A stretch of 64,000 nucleotides of DNA. Origin: Plutella xylostella (Eukaryota > Arthropoda > Insecta > Lepidoptera > Plutellidae). The position numbers were made by a program, and so were the translations under genes. Below, in pieces: positions 38,001 to 53,000 of this stretch; positions within the stretch are counted from its first letter, which is position 1, and every line of letters starts with the position of its first letter. The stretch covers positions 2,738,001-2,802,000 of the forward strand of contig NC_063997.1 of NCBI RefSeq assembly GCF_932276165.1, written 5' to 3'. Below the pieces are notes generated by a model that saw only the letters and a program-made list of their open reading frames with translations, was not told where the DNA came from and searched no databases.

Positions 38001-41000
38001 CTTCTAGGGGTTTTCACCGTAAAACGACTAGAAAGAAGAAACGAATTCCAAGCTACTTGTAGGTATACAGGTTTGACAAGTACCACCTACTACAGTGGAT
38101 GAATTGTGGACAACCTTGATCAGGCAAGCCCCAATGTTCGCATAATGTAGTCAGTTAGGCACAATGTAATGAGATGACTCACAGTGTAGGTAAGTGTTTG
38201 AAATCACGGATGACCTAAAACCTCTGGCCTGGTGGGTATAAATTGCAAACCTAAATGTATACCTAAATTGATCTTTATGATGAAGGCATTTGAAGCGTGC
38301 TATCATTGAACCAGAGGACAAATAAGCCGTACCAAATTTTGAACGGAAATGGCTGCTCATCACGACTTATATTGGAACCTAAATAAAAGGCACAAAAATT
38401 GTTTATGAGATATTCTTTACGAAACACGCAAAGGATAAAAAATATAAAAAGGTTTCCCGTACCGGGAATCGAACCCGAGCCTCCTGGGTGAAAGCCAGGT
38501 ATCCTAGCCACTAGACCATACGGGAGTTGAATATATTGTCGAAATATTATATCATAATCTCTTGATACGAGAAAAACACTAAAAGTTTTCCTCAAATTCG
38601 ATAACAAGATTATTTCCATGATATTGATAATGAAATCCCGCAGTCAATATTTCATGTTTGAAAGGTCATTAATTTTGGCCAAACTACGGGTCATTGCTCG
38701 GTTCCAAAAAGATGCAGCGCGGCGGGCGGGCGCGGGCCGCGGGGCGCGGGGGCGATCAATAGCCCCCACTACCAGATTATAACAGACATTGCAAGCTTGT
38801 AAAACGCTTACAGAGCCACTTTTCTCCACGTTCATGTATCGATTCCTTTACCTATTTAGACCATCAATGTTTTCTTACGACGAAAATTCATAACCTGAAT
38901 AAAAATAGAATACATTATGAGCATCATTCTAAATGAGGTACCGAAACCTCATTTGCATAGCATTGTAGATGACATTAAGTTGGCTAACGAGTAACGACAA
39001 CGACACCATTATTAGATAGAAGTCTCGATCCTCAAGGAAACTGCATTATCTCAAGTGACATTCATGTTACAGAGTTACAGGCGAGACAGACTGAAGATAC
39101 GAAGTAATGTGATGCCACTTGATATCACTTTACCTACTTGTTTGTATGACTACTATCTGATTCAGAAGCTAGCGAAATATCGCGATTCGTGATGTATACC
39201 TATTTATTATTTTTATTAACAATATATTCCTTGTTTCGTACCAATTCGAGCCTGTTAAAATTTGGAAATATCTACATATAATCATATTATATCATATTAT
39301 GGATATCAAACATGAACCATTCCTATTCCCCCATTCATCAATGTCCAATTTATTAAATCGCTGACTATTAAATATTCACAGGCTAAACACATAAATTGAT
39401 GCATGTAAATCTAAATAAGGGATCACAAGCAGACCCCTAACGCTTGGCAATAACTCACATGTGTGTGACACCCATTTACACAAATCCCTTCAGAGTCATC
39501 CGACTAGCTTGCATCCACCTACACTATGCCATGCACACGGGTAAAGGGTCAAAGGCTCTTCACCCCTCATGCAAATCCGCTGTAGAATTTTAACCCTTAA
39601 GCCTGAGAAGCAAAGGTCGAGCAATGTAAGTCTAGGGATAGAGTGCTACGCGTAATGAGTCACCGGCCTACAATAGGTGCTTTTACCTGAGCTATTAGGT
39701 AGTTATTTTTGTCAACAGGTCTTTTCAGTCTTATGTAGGTGAGTAGGTAGACTAGGTAGTAGGTACTCACTGCATTCTTGTTAAACTTAACACTAGTACT
39801 TGTACTAACACGCTTATCAAACAATAACACAGGAACGGAATAACAGATGATTACCTGAAACAAATAGAAAATACGAATTAGTCATAATTTAATCAAGGTT
39901 TCAATCAAATAGATTATGTTATCACCGATTCATTTATATTTGCATTCGGATTATACACATTTTCTCTATATTCCGCAAGATAAGATAGGTAAAATAACTT
40001 ATCACATATCACTATCAATATTTCAATAAAAAGTAAATAATTAAGTAAAATTAACTAACCACTCTAACCAGGCTGTAATTATTTTTTCATAAGAAATTAA
40101 AATGGAATAGCTGGTTTTTGCACAGATGGAAACGGGTGTATTTTTCGAGGTTCACTTTCATGGAACGTGGCAAAGGTTCTTTGATGAAACGAAAAGCATT
40201 TCTATACACAGTAAAGGATCCTTCAAGATGAGGAGAGCCAGGCAGCTCAACTGGGCTTTGGAAATATAGTTACGGAATTACAGGTTACAGGTCTTGTTGC
40301 CATGTTCTTATATTTTACCTACGATAGACTACTTTACTTACTACCCACACATAGCCCGAGGGAATATAATGTGAAATCGATAATTTATTTATGAGACGTA
40401 TAAAATAGGAATAAATGTGAGCGCCTAGTATTTAAATTTCTCCAGACCCAGACTGTTAGAAATTTTAAGAAACGCACTACCTAAATATAGCCTAAAAGTT
40501 TATTAATTTATCAACATGGCTTTCATTGCGGTTTTCTAAGCTGTGCGTAAATAAGATATGCCTAAATCCCCCAAATATCCTTCATTTTTGTACACAAAAT
40601 AAACTACTTATTTATCCAAAAACCTAGGTACCTACTTACCTATCCTTATGTAGTGGTCATGTAGAGCCGTAGAACCGTATAACTGAGAGTCGAACGCACA
40701 TAGGTATTCAATCGCGACTCATTAAACATGAATACACCGTCCACCCCCGCCCCTCTTACCCTCTAGCCGACCGCCCGCTTGGCCTTTATTTAGTTAACGT
40801 GCCCTTAACATTCACTACAGGTTGTACTAACAATGAAGCGATGATTGCCGTGTGGTCGAATAGCCACCAACCAACCCCTTATGATGATGGCTATCTGAAC
40901 TAGGACAGAAGGCCGAAGTGGGCCAGAAAATTTACATCGCAACTTTTTTGCCGTGTATTGCCAGATGTCATTTGCCAGATAGACATCGTCGTCAAAGAAT

Positions 41001-44000
41001 TTCATAAATAGATGGGTAATAAAAGAACTTGATTATAGCATCTATTATGATTTGGAAATATCTAGCTAGCTCTACAAGTTGTCCTGAAAAACACTTCCGA
41101 GTACAGACTGAATGACTGAAACAGCTAAACTTTTACGCACGATTCGACACAGATGGGTCTAATAGTTTTCCAATTAACAGAACGGTGAAAGTGTTCGATA
41201 AACGGCTTTGTTCCACTCTCAATAAGAACACAATTAGATACGTGACGACCGACGACAGCAAGAAGAAGTAAATGTGAGGGTCGTGCCACTTCTCCGTAAG
41301 ACAACTTGTTTCTTGTTTGTGAGAAAGTCGACTTTACTATGATAGCAAAGCACTAAAACTATGGTTTATATGTTACATGTTCTAGATTAGATGCAGGCTA
41401 GAGTGTGGATAAGACTTAACTATAGGCCAATTTTCAAGTAAAAACCTAAAAACTTGAACCAATGGCTTCTGTGAAATTCAGTGAACTCAAATAAGGCCAA
41501 TTAACCTTGACGACCTTAATGACAGAAAAAATTTACGCATTATTGAACTTTTTCGCAATTAGGTTCAATATAAAAATAGGTACGCGAGGAGGTATGTGCT
41601 ATATATGTAGCCCGCGGCCTTATCACCGCAGGTCAGCGGTCGTTGTGCCAGTAAATTCAACTGGTAGCTCTATTTCGATGTAGTGGCGAGCGTACTACAC
41701 CGCGGCCATGCAAATCAATGCATTCAGCTAAATTTAACGATGTCCATTCAAAATATTGACTACTGATTTCGAGTAGTAATTACTTTGTTAGGCTAGGCTG
41801 GCAGCGGAGATGCTTAAAAACGGAGGAACCATTATGTACGGTGTTAAGTAAAAGATGATTGATATAATATCGAAAAATTGTACTACGATGTCAAATATTA
41901 AACTTACTTCTCTTACTACTTAGGGCGGATTCGACCAACGTCGAGTAACTTTTTACTCACGAGTAAAGTACTAGTTACTCGCGAGTAAGCAGATTTTGCA
42001 TTCTACCAAACCTGAAACCAAGATAAGTAGCTTATCCCAAGAATAAAATGTTATACCGCCAAAATTGACCGTGTAACGAGCTTATCCGAGAGTAATTTTG
42101 TAATGGCGGCGGCACATCAGCTGATTAGAAAACCGTCATAATGACATATAAACACATCTGTCAAAACATAAACAAAAGTACGTTTAAAGGCAAAGTCTCC
42201 GAATAACAACAGCGAATAAAATATTAAAACATAAACAATTTCATACTTTTATAATCCATTCAAACTAAGTTGGCATGTCATTTCTATTGCATGCTTTGAA
42301 ACGCAGCTATTTTTATTTTAGTTGCATTACAGTTTCGTTCCTCGTTCATTCAATTTAATCATGGTATAACTTGGTAGAATGCAAATGTACTTATCCTGGA
42401 TATTTACTCGCGTATAAATTTTATTCCGGTATAGTTATTCTCGTGTAACGTGATGTTTGGACGAATTCACCCTTACTCAAAATACATTATGCCTAGTCGT
42501 AATCTCATTCATAAAACACACGTAACGTAAATAATCTTAACACAAACAGGGTAAAAGAGTATCCTTAGTATTAAAGCCGTATTTTCCGCTATGATATCTC
42601 CCGAAGCTCACATTTTATAATTTTATTAACGGCGTGACGCATGGCGCATGCGCGTTTCAGTGACGGAGCGTTTGCATTATTTATCATTACGACTGAATTA
42701 TGAGCTTGTATAATTAATCCAGACAGGGAAGTCCCCCGTTAATAACCAAAGAGTTTGGGGGTCCATCGGATTCCTCACAAGTACCTACGAAAGTAGGATT
42801 TAACGAGTTCAGGGTCAAACCGCACATGCTTATTTTGCTCAAGCCCAGAAACCGCATGATGGCATATAAAAAAACATTATAATAGTAATTACAGTTATAG
42901 GCATTGAATTGAAACAAAGTGTTTAAATGAAATCAATTGTCTAATTGATTTCAATCTTCAAGCTATAATTTACCGTTGCTGACGAGACGAGACCTGACTC
43001 ACTGAAGACTGGCAGTTCTAAAGCTGGCTGCACACGGTCCGTGATTATACTGACGATACCAAGCAAGACGTAAGACCACGGACAGCCAACCATTGCCCAC
43101 TATGCTCATTCAACGGTCTTCTTGTGTGTCAAGATTTATGGTCAGCTATGTATCTTGAAATATGAAGCTAAGTTCATATTATGTCTACGCTACCCTAAAG
43201 GTAGGCTATTTTCAGGTGCGGGCTAGTTAAGAGTAGAATATTCAACAAATAATAACAATGATGTACGTACATAACAAGCCCGTATCCATCCATACGCATT
43301 TTACGGACCATTAGGGTCAAGCTTTACGCTCGCCGTCACTAAGCGGTTGTAAGTTGGACAGTCGCGGTCGCGGCCATTCTCGTTTGTAACTGTAAACGGA
43401 CGGATAGCCGACGCGTTCTAAACAACCATGTGGACGTATTTGGAATTACAATACCGCTGCTCTAAAGACCCGGTCAACATGACTCACTTGTAAACAATAC
43501 GGGTTAATGTGGTCAATATTATTGTGGCTACTGTCTATCAAGGAGTCAGATAGAAAAGCACTAGGGATTCCCTAAGAGGAAACTCTAAGGCTTACTTAGT
43601 AAAGAATTGAGAAGCAGATTTAAAGTACTAAGTACACACAACGCTCGCTGTCACTCTAACTAGCAGTAATTTAGTGGTAAAAGAAAGGCATCACCAACCT
43701 ACCTAAATGGCACGTGTAGCGCGGTTCCTCGGTTGATGAACGATTGTAATTGGCTAGTTTCGCGTGGACGCCGCCAAATTTCCAACAATCACTAATAGCT
43801 ACACACAGTCGAGCAACAATGGTGAAAATCAACAAAATTGTATATTACACGGCCACTTTCTACATTATGAATGCTATAACAGACCAAGGTCGGGCAACTA
43901 GTTGGTTTCACTCTTGCACACTGTAACGTAGGGGTTTAAATCTGCAATAGATAGTACCTACCGGAGAATCGACATAAAAAAAATATTGAAAATTTTACGG

Positions 44001-47000
44001 ATTTATATCTATTATTATTAATTTTTATATCTATTATTATGTTTTATAGACACCTCGCCATAGTTTCAAGTTTTGGGCATGATCCGTCAAATTTTCACAA
44101 GTTTCAGAGCTACGTACGTCATAGATAAACCTATGATGTGAGGAAACGTGTTGTTAAATTGTATCACAGGGGGATCGGCAATATTCGCTATCCATCAACT
44201 ATGTCTAAGGAACCGGAAAATGACTTGATACGAGATCAGCTAAACATTATGTTTACTAATGCTAAGAGGTATTTCCCTTTAGGGTGTGTGAGTATATAGG
44301 TACATGTATTTTGTCTGTCTATCTGTATGAAACAAACGCAGATTAGATTGTAAATTCAACAAATTTCATTTGTTTGTTTGACAGTCTTTAAAATTTAATC
44401 TTATTTATCAACACATAGTCGCTACGGCCGGTATTTGTACACAAGGTACAAAAATACTCCACTCGTAGCTCTTTTAATTATATTTTCTTGCTACGAATAT
44501 TATTACTGTATGGCAACTTATTATTTATATGGGTGCGTGTTTCACATTTGCTAACACTTTCCGTTGACGTCTGAAGTTAATTTAAACATTATTTCATGCC
44601 AGACACAACGAAGCGCGACCATAAATTACTACATGTAGCTACATAATTTACAATTACATACATATAAATAAACAAAAACATTTCCCGTACCGGGAATCGA
44701 ACCCGAGCCTCCTGGGTGAAAGCCAGGTATCCTAGCCACTAGACCATACGGGAGGTACGAACTAGTGTGAAATTCGGAAACAGACTGATAAAATAATTTT
44801 CGCGATCAAAATATCCAATCTTCCACTTTTACCATCACAACTTAAGTTTCCCGTTACCTGTGTCAGTACTTGGAATTCTACTCATCGATCCATATTGTAA
44901 AGCATCACTGTCCTCTACCCAACCTTCCTTCCTTAGGGATTTGCTTGACACGGATTTCCGCTCACCCATATCCCCTTTATGGAAGTGAATTTATTAGGCC
45001 TCCCTGCGTTAGCGATGAAGCTTATCCATCGTATCGTCTTGCAAGAAATTTGCGGTATCGCCACGAAACTTATTGGATTTATTTATTATTAGATTATGCT
45101 AGAGGTCAACGAAAGAGAAACATCTAATCAAGAAACTATTTGGCAATGCAAGGTCGAATCGTCATGTTTAAAATGTGCGAGAAATACCCAGTATTTTTTT
45201 TGTTTTTGTCGTATTGTATGACTAGCTGAGATATTAAAACCTGCCACTGACCATCGACTATCTAATCAGGTGATTAGGAAGAGAAGGTGCTATGATGGAG
45301 GCCGCAGTGACTCACGATATGCCCACAAACCTCTACGCGTTCAGCCCACTTATTGCAAACTTGTAAACGTATGTATTGATATTTATTTAGCTGTGCTTTC
45401 TTGTGTATAGAATAGATTCACGGAATCTCGCATCTACGAGTGGCCTGTAGTGCATGAAAAAGGCCGAGAGCAGAGTGAGGCTACTTGGGTGAGGCCAGTG
45501 TGACGTGCTACCTGCCTAGACCTAAGGGTTTTAGTGTAGGTAAAAAAAAAAGTAGGCGAGGCAGAGTCCAGTTAAAAAAAATAAGTTTATTAATTTAAAA
45601 AAATACCGGGCCAAATAAGTTCGATTCCGTCAAATCTAACACCTGACCGCACTTCCCTCGGAATGGTATCTCCAGCCGTGTGTACGTGGGATTTGTGCTG
45701 GGATGACCTTCTTCACGGGGGTGATTAGCAGGTATATATTCTTCTTGGTCGGCCGACCGACGGTTAGGGATTTAGCCCGAACGTAGTTCCCTGCAAATCC
45801 ATGCACGTATAAGTTACACGGCAATTTTATTGGATCACCACGACAATGTACCTAAGGAATGCGGTAGAAAATAAGTAGGTAGTGTCGTGGTGATCAAACC
45901 AGATACGGAGTTTACAATGTGTACGTGATTCATGAAACGAAGGTACCTATTAAAAAATTAAACAAATAACGGTCAATTCATAATAATTAAAAAAATACTA
46001 GATAACCCGACCATGCAATGGATTTATTATGGAATGATGATGATGCATTGATAAAATATGCAGCTAAATGATTTACAATGATTAGGTCTCAATGAATTAT
46101 AATATTAACTAACTTAAAAGCCACCTAAAAATACTGTTCACCACTTACCCAAATTTAGGGGTTTCTGCTGCACGGAATAACTAGGTATTATTTAGTACTA
46201 TGTAATTATCACTTATAAGTTTATTGCAGCACTCAGGCAAATAAAATAAATATATTATCCACTATTTAAACGAGGATTTATAAAAATCAGAGCTCGACCA
46301 GTTGTTGCGTCGGTGGCGGTTGGAATGTGACGTCGCGGAGTCGTGGAGTCTCCTACTAATATTTGACAATGCGAGGGTAGCCGGGCGCGAGCGATGCGCG
46401 GTTATCTTTTTATTCGGTACCGTTAGCAGAGCGTTTCGTTACATGTATTAAATTATTAAGAATGATATTGATTGACTGTTTTACATTTTATAATATTTAT
46501 TTGTAATTATATTTGTAAATACTATTATAAATGAATAGTACTTTACTGGTAATTAAAATAAGATTTGTAAAGGGAATAGTAATTTACTTGTAAATAATAA
46601 TAATAATAAATAATAATAAACATTTATTTCAGGCATCAGTGGCCCATATTATAAACTAAACACATACATTTTAAATCATACAAAATAATAAATAAAATTA
46701 CATAATTATAAAATGTAACTAACTTAAACTCTAGCACTATTAATAGCAGGGGATTTAATAGTCTTTTTCGCCTCCCTGTAGCGACGGAAAACGATTCCCG
46801 CAGGCCAGAAGTCCTTGTTCAGTAGAACCTTCTGCTGGTCGGCGGGAACCCGAAGACGGAAGGACTTGAAGTCCGTCTGCTTGGCGGACTGCAGTCTTTC
46901 AATCGCCAGCACCTGGACTGGCTGTTCGGTGCGGCCGACACTCCTCTCCTTGATATAGCGCATAATGTTGTCATGCGCCATATTCGCGTGGATGCGGGAG

Positions 47001-50000
47001 ACGTAGATGTCGACCGTGGGCGTGGCGGCCTTCAGCGAGCAGGCGGCCGGGGCGGTGCCGCGCTTGTTGTGGTTGCGGCGACGGGGGCTCCTCTTCTCCA
47101 CCAAGATGAAGCCATCCTTGTCGACGACCGCGTTGCGCGAGGCGCGGGGGGGCGCCGCTGGAGCTCCGGCAGCCGCTAGCGTCACCTGGGGTGCAGCTTG
47201 CGGCGCGGCTCGACGGCGGCGGCGGGGGCGGGGTAGCGCGGGCGCGGCCTTCTGCTGGCTCCTGATGGTGGAGGGTGCAGCAGCAGCGGGGCGCGGCGGC
47301 GCGGGGGCGGCGGCACGCAGCGGGCACGCGGCATCACGTGTCCGCTCGGCGTAGGTCGCAGGCGGCGGGTCATTTACCCGCCGCAAATCGGTGTCAGTTG
47401 CATGTAGTGAATCTTGCTGCGCTTGCAGTTCACGCGCCGGCGAAGGCGGTGTCGCGTGGATCGCAGCGTCAGCATTCCGCAGCGATAACAACTCACGTTG
47501 CATCGCCGCGCTGGCGACTTCCGAGGCTTCCAACTTGCCTCGAATTTCGGTGATCTCGGACTTCAACAGGACGATGTCCTTAAGCAGCCGGGTCACATCG
47601 ACGTGGTCAAATGTAACCGGCGGCAGCTTGTAGAGGTCCCGAGCCACGTACGTCGGGACATTATCCGGATCGGTCTCCTGGAACACCCGGATGATGTCCT
47701 GCAGGTCTTTCTTCATGCTGCCATCGCCGCGGCGCGGCACGAGGCGCACGGCGGTGGTGGCGGTGTCGGCGAGCAGCTTCTTGGCGGCGGCAAGCTCAGC
47801 CTCCTTGAAGCTGGTCAGACAGATCTGCTCGAGGCTGATCACGTCCATCGAGTCCAGCTTGTTCTGAACGAAGGCGAGCACCTCGCTCACCATGAGGGTG
47901 TCCGATACTTTAGTGGCGGTGGCCATGTTGCAGTCGTACTCAGTAGTGAGTCACACACGTGACGGCTACAGACGGCGCCGCTAGAAAGCGACCGTCCTAG
48001 CCGAAGTCAGAGTTGCAACTCAATAATAATTATATTTTTATTAAATTCATTTCATGAATACCTACTATTATAAGGGAATAGTAATGTATTGTAAATAATT
48101 GATTAAATTCATAATTTTAGGTTAATTTAGATAAAAAAAAAATTACAATATTAAATAATTGTGTTCTAAAATTGTAAATATTTATTTAATTTAAGTACCA
48201 GCACAAGTGCAACGTTACAGTACCCCCCGCGGCACCCAAAGGGTTTTATTCTATAATAAAATCCGCCTCATAACAGCCATAATAGCATTACACATTCATT
48301 CTTCACAACTAGCATACTTCATCTACTAAACATCCTTACATTAAGAGCAGCAATAATTATACAGTGAATTATTGTCGCTTCCTTACATAAAAAAAGGTAC
48401 CCGTTATGTATAAAACGAATAACTTATGCAATTATGTTTTTATGAAACAATTTCTAATGACTTAATGTTTATTTATTGTAGCCTGCCAATTTTAGGTCTT
48501 TGATATGCCATGTTCCTATGTTCTTGCCTGACATATCCTCAAGGATGTACACCAGTGGAGACTTTTTACCAGACACTCGACATTTTATAAATTTTGGAGC
48601 TAATTTTTTGGAAAAATATTTGTCTTTATTGCTCAGGAAATACGTGCGTTTAAAAACTATATCTCCGATGTTGAACTCCGCCTGTTTTCTACGCAAATTA
48701 TATTGGGCTGTATTTTTCTCATGCGCATGCCACAGAGAAGCTTGCACTTTATCAAAAACGTCAGCTAAGCACCCTAGGTTCTCTGCATAAATGTCACGGG
48801 GCAAAAATATAATTTCCTCTCCCAATTCCGTGTCCGTGTAATGGGAACCACAAGTAACTAACTCACGCCCGTACACCAGAAATGAAGGGGTATAACCCGT
48901 GGACTCATTAACTGAATTGTTGATGGCGAATTGGATCTTTGGGATATTAGTGTCCCATGCCCTGTGGTCGTTATCAACAAATGTGGATACACAAGTCATG
49001 ATTGTCTTGTTGTAACGTTCCACGGTGTTGATTTGCGGTGAATATCTGGGAGTAAAATAGATATTAGGAATATTATACTTCTTGAAAAATTTCTCAGTAC
49101 TATTTGAAATAAATTGGCTACCGTTATCCAGAAATATTGTCTGCGGTATACCGTGTACCATAAACACAGAATCTTCCAATAATTTAATTACTATATCAGA
49201 ATTAGCTCGCTTAATCGGGAAAATAAGGCAAAATTTTGAAAAGCAGCATGTAACGACTAGTAAATAGCTGTTCTGTTTACGTGTAATAGGGAGAGGCCCA
49301 ACAAAATCAATGGATATCATTTGAAATGGTCTCGAACACTGTTTCGGGCGACCCATCTCACCCAATGTAGTGTGATTTTGTGCCTTGTACGCCAAGCACT
49401 TTTCACAAGTACCTACAAACTTAGCGACATCTCTATACATGCCTCGCCAGTAAAAGCGTAATGCCAATCGGTGATAAGTTTTGAATATTCCAAGATGGCC
49501 TGCTGTAGGCTCAGAGTGGTTTTCAGAAATGATCTTTTCACGCGATTCTTGAGGAACTACTAATTTCCAGGAAAACTCATTTGTCAGAGTTGCAACGGTC
49601 TTTGATCGCCTATACAAAGAATTATCTTTAATAATGAGATTTGGGAATTGACCAGGAGACTTGAGGCAGCCATGATATAGTTTTAAGTACCATGTATCTT
49701 TAGTGTCCAAGTGAGAGTTGGAAGATACCGCAGCACAAGGTACTGCCCTGGAAAGTGCATCCGGTATAACATTATCGACCCCACGCCTATGTTTCATTTC
49801 GAAATTAAATGAAGATAGCCTAACTCCCCACCGAGCCAGCCTACCAGTGGGATTGGTTAGTGACAAAAACCATTTAAGCGCGGAGTGGTCTGTATAGACA
49901 GTAAAGATCTGGCCGTTCTCCAAGTAGCACCGCCAGTGCTCGAGGGCAGTAATAACTGCAAGGGTTTCCCTCTCGGTGATACTATAATTTTTCTCAGCAC

Positions 50001-53000
50001 CGGTCAGTGAGCGGCTCATGTACGCAATTGGATGTTCTTTACCGTCCACAGTCTGTGTTAACATCGCGCCGACGCCGTAATCGCTTGCGTCTGTGTGGAC
50101 CTCGAATGGTAAATCATAATTAGGGCATGATAACACCGGAGCAGAGACTAAACACTCCTTTAATTTGTTAAAAGAGGCGTCCGCTTCGGGTGTCCACTTA
50201 AATGGTGGTGCGTTCTTTTTGTTAGACGTCAGTTTGTTTAATGGACCCGCAACAGTACTAAAATTGGGTACAAACCGTCGGTACCACGTAGCTGTGCCCA
50301 AGAAGCGTTTCAAATCCTTCCGACTGGTAGGGGTCGGATAGTTGAGGATTGCCTCTACCTTACTTGGGTCAGTCCTTAAACCATGTTCGTCAACCACATA
50401 TCCCAAATACTTTAACTGGCTACGGAAAAATTTGCATTTTTCTAAGTTAACGGTTAAATTTGCGTGTTTCAGCTTCTCGAGTACGCGTAATAATAGAGAC
50501 ACGTGCTCCTCAAATGAGCTGCTTACGACAATAATATCATCCAAGTAAGCAAATGTTTTAAGGTCAAAATCACCGAACAACATATCTACAAGACGCTGCT
50601 GAGTTGCCGGGGCATTTGTGAGTCCGAACGCTGTGGTCTTAAATTTGAGCGTGCCACGGCCGGGAACATAAAAAGCAGTCTTTTCCTGATCCTCAGGCGC
50701 AATAGGAATCTGCCAGAATGCTTTTGACAGGTCGACACTACTAAGAAATTTAGCGTCACGTAAATTATCTAAAATTTCTGACACATACGGCAAATTATAA
50801 GCGTCACGCTTAGTGACGGAATTAAGCTTTCGGCTGTCTAGGCAGAATCGGGGCTGACCGTTACTTTTGTACACGATTAGAACTGGGGATGACCAAGCGC
50901 TCTCACATCTATCAACCACATCCAGTTCCAGCATCTCGTCAACCTGCTCCTGTAATATGCGCTGTTTTTCTGGTGACATTCGATAGTAACGCTGCCGTAA
51001 AGGTTGTGCGTCACCCGTATCGATATGATGAGTTATCAAACTAGTTCTACCCAGGCCTTTGACCTCTATTGAAATGTCTTTGAATTGTTGCACTATGTTA
51101 TCAGCAATCAACTTTTGTGCTTCATCTAAGTTATTGTAAGATTGGAGGCAAACCTCGGGTGTATTGGCTTTAATTTCAGCCAAAGAAGTCTCAGAAAGGG
51201 TAATGCTACCTAAATACTTGGGGCAGATTTTAAAAGCTCGCCAGAAGTCAATGCCTAAAATAAATGAGGTATCTACATCCGGTATCACATGAGTTTTAAT
51301 TATGTGAAACTCGTTTTCAAACTGGATTGGTAAATTTATGAATCCTATGCTTTTTATAGACTGTCCCCCAGCAGCAGTAATAGTAATGCATTCATCGACA
51401 ATTAACTTCAATCCGTGATCTAGTAAAAGTTTGTGACTATTTTTACCTAGTAAGGTTACTGCAGAGCCGGAATCTAAAAGTCCACAAGCCTCTATATCGT
51501 TGATCTTAACAGAAACGTAGGGTCTGTTATCATTAAGGGGTTTAGAATCCAGAATTGTGGAGACCCTATAGCAGTGAAAAAAACTTCTAACAAAATTGAG
51601 CCAAGAATTCCACTCATTGGCATCAAATTTTGCATCACAATTCTGGGAAACTAGTTTTTTGAGTTAGACGGATTGTTTGTAGCTGCCTGACATTCAGGAC
51701 AATCCGGATACTTGACACCTTTGTGGCCACATTTAAAGCAAATAATAGACCTATCTGGATTTCTGCATTGGCGGAGATTGTGTGTGTTTTCACGACACCT
51801 GGGACAAAATAAGGGCTTTTTCTCATCTATTGCATGTACATATTCCTGGATATTGGATTTATTTAAGGTATTATTACTGGTTTTGTTAGCATTTTGCACG
51901 TTATTATTATTATTGTAGTTCCTGTACCCGTAGTTTTTGTTATTATCATTGTAAGTGCCCGATTTGAAGTGATTATTAGTATTATAGTTTGTTTTTTTGT
52001 TTGAGGAACTCGTATAGGCAAATTCTGGAGCTAAGGTTTCTCGTGTCACCCCAGTAGGTTCGCGGAAATTATTAAGGCGACATTGAAATGTCTCGTAATT
52101 CCGACAAAGTGTCCGTAACTGGTCAATCGATTTTATTTCTGTTGAGGAAGCCAATGTACTCGCGTAACAAGGGCGAATGTTGTGCAATATTATTTCAAGT
52201 TTATCTTCCTCCGGCAATGATTTGGATAACCTTGAGAACATACCGGAAATGATAGATAAATATATGGTAATATTTTCTGATTCTCCTTGAGTTCTTGCTC
52301 GGATTTCTGCTAAAAGGCGGTAATCGAAATCCAATGTATCAAAGTCTTGTCTGAGCAGAGCTTTGAGTTCATCCCAAGATGACACTTGATCCCTTACGCT
52401 CCTAAACCAGTGTAGAGCATTGCCTGTAAAAATCTCCGTTCCAAACGACAGTAGCCTTGCATCCGATATATTTCTGGCACTGCAGTATTCAGAGACGCGC
52501 TCAATAAAAGCACGTACGCAGGTATCGCCATCGAATTTAATCTTGCCTAGATCCAAAATACTACTACGATCGCAGGTAACATTAATTACAGGAGTTCCTA
52601 GTTGATCTGAAGCAGTTTCCTGAGATGAGGAACACATTGAAAGTGTGTCGACGCCTTTTTCCAAGAACGATCTAAATTGTCCCACGAAGTTTTTATAAAG
52701 AGACAGAGTTTCATCATACTGTACTTTACTCTCCTCCGTAGGAGCAATACGATGAAGTCTATGATACAGATGGTTTAACAAATTTTCTGCCCGTTTAACT
52801 ACAGCAATATCCGGTTGCGGTTCTTGGAGAATTTTTTCTACTTTACCTAAAACCTCTAAGCAACCCGTCAAATCCTCTACAACATCAAATGGAGACTCCA
52901 AAACCTCCTCGGAAGGATACTCCGACACAAGTTTTACTATTTGTTTCCTGAGGTCAGCCACCTTCGAACAAGGCGTTGTGCCTCTGATAGCAACCTCATA

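Larger units (their letters stand above)
34545..41922. other. Part of the 36-kb intron, few recognisable features
   Basis: Apart from tRNA-Pro at 35678, tRNA-Glu at 38454 and a decayed CTGT-family fragment (34617-34760), I see only AT-rich sequence with short frames. A GC patch near 38715-38755 has no open frame or splice signals. Confidence 0.5.
42474..46580. other. Part of the 36-kb intron
   Basis: Nothing beyond tRNA-Glu at 44682 and the hairpin at 45832. The GC-richer segment 46290-46440 with CGCGGTTATC words may be part of the 3' LTR of the neighbouring gypsy-type element, but this is unproven. Confidence 0.4.

Noticed and set aside
46973..47962. Plus-strand and alternate-frame ORFs opposite the ORF1-like gene
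   Set aside because: Shadows of a GC-rich coding region; the minus frame has recognisable motifs.
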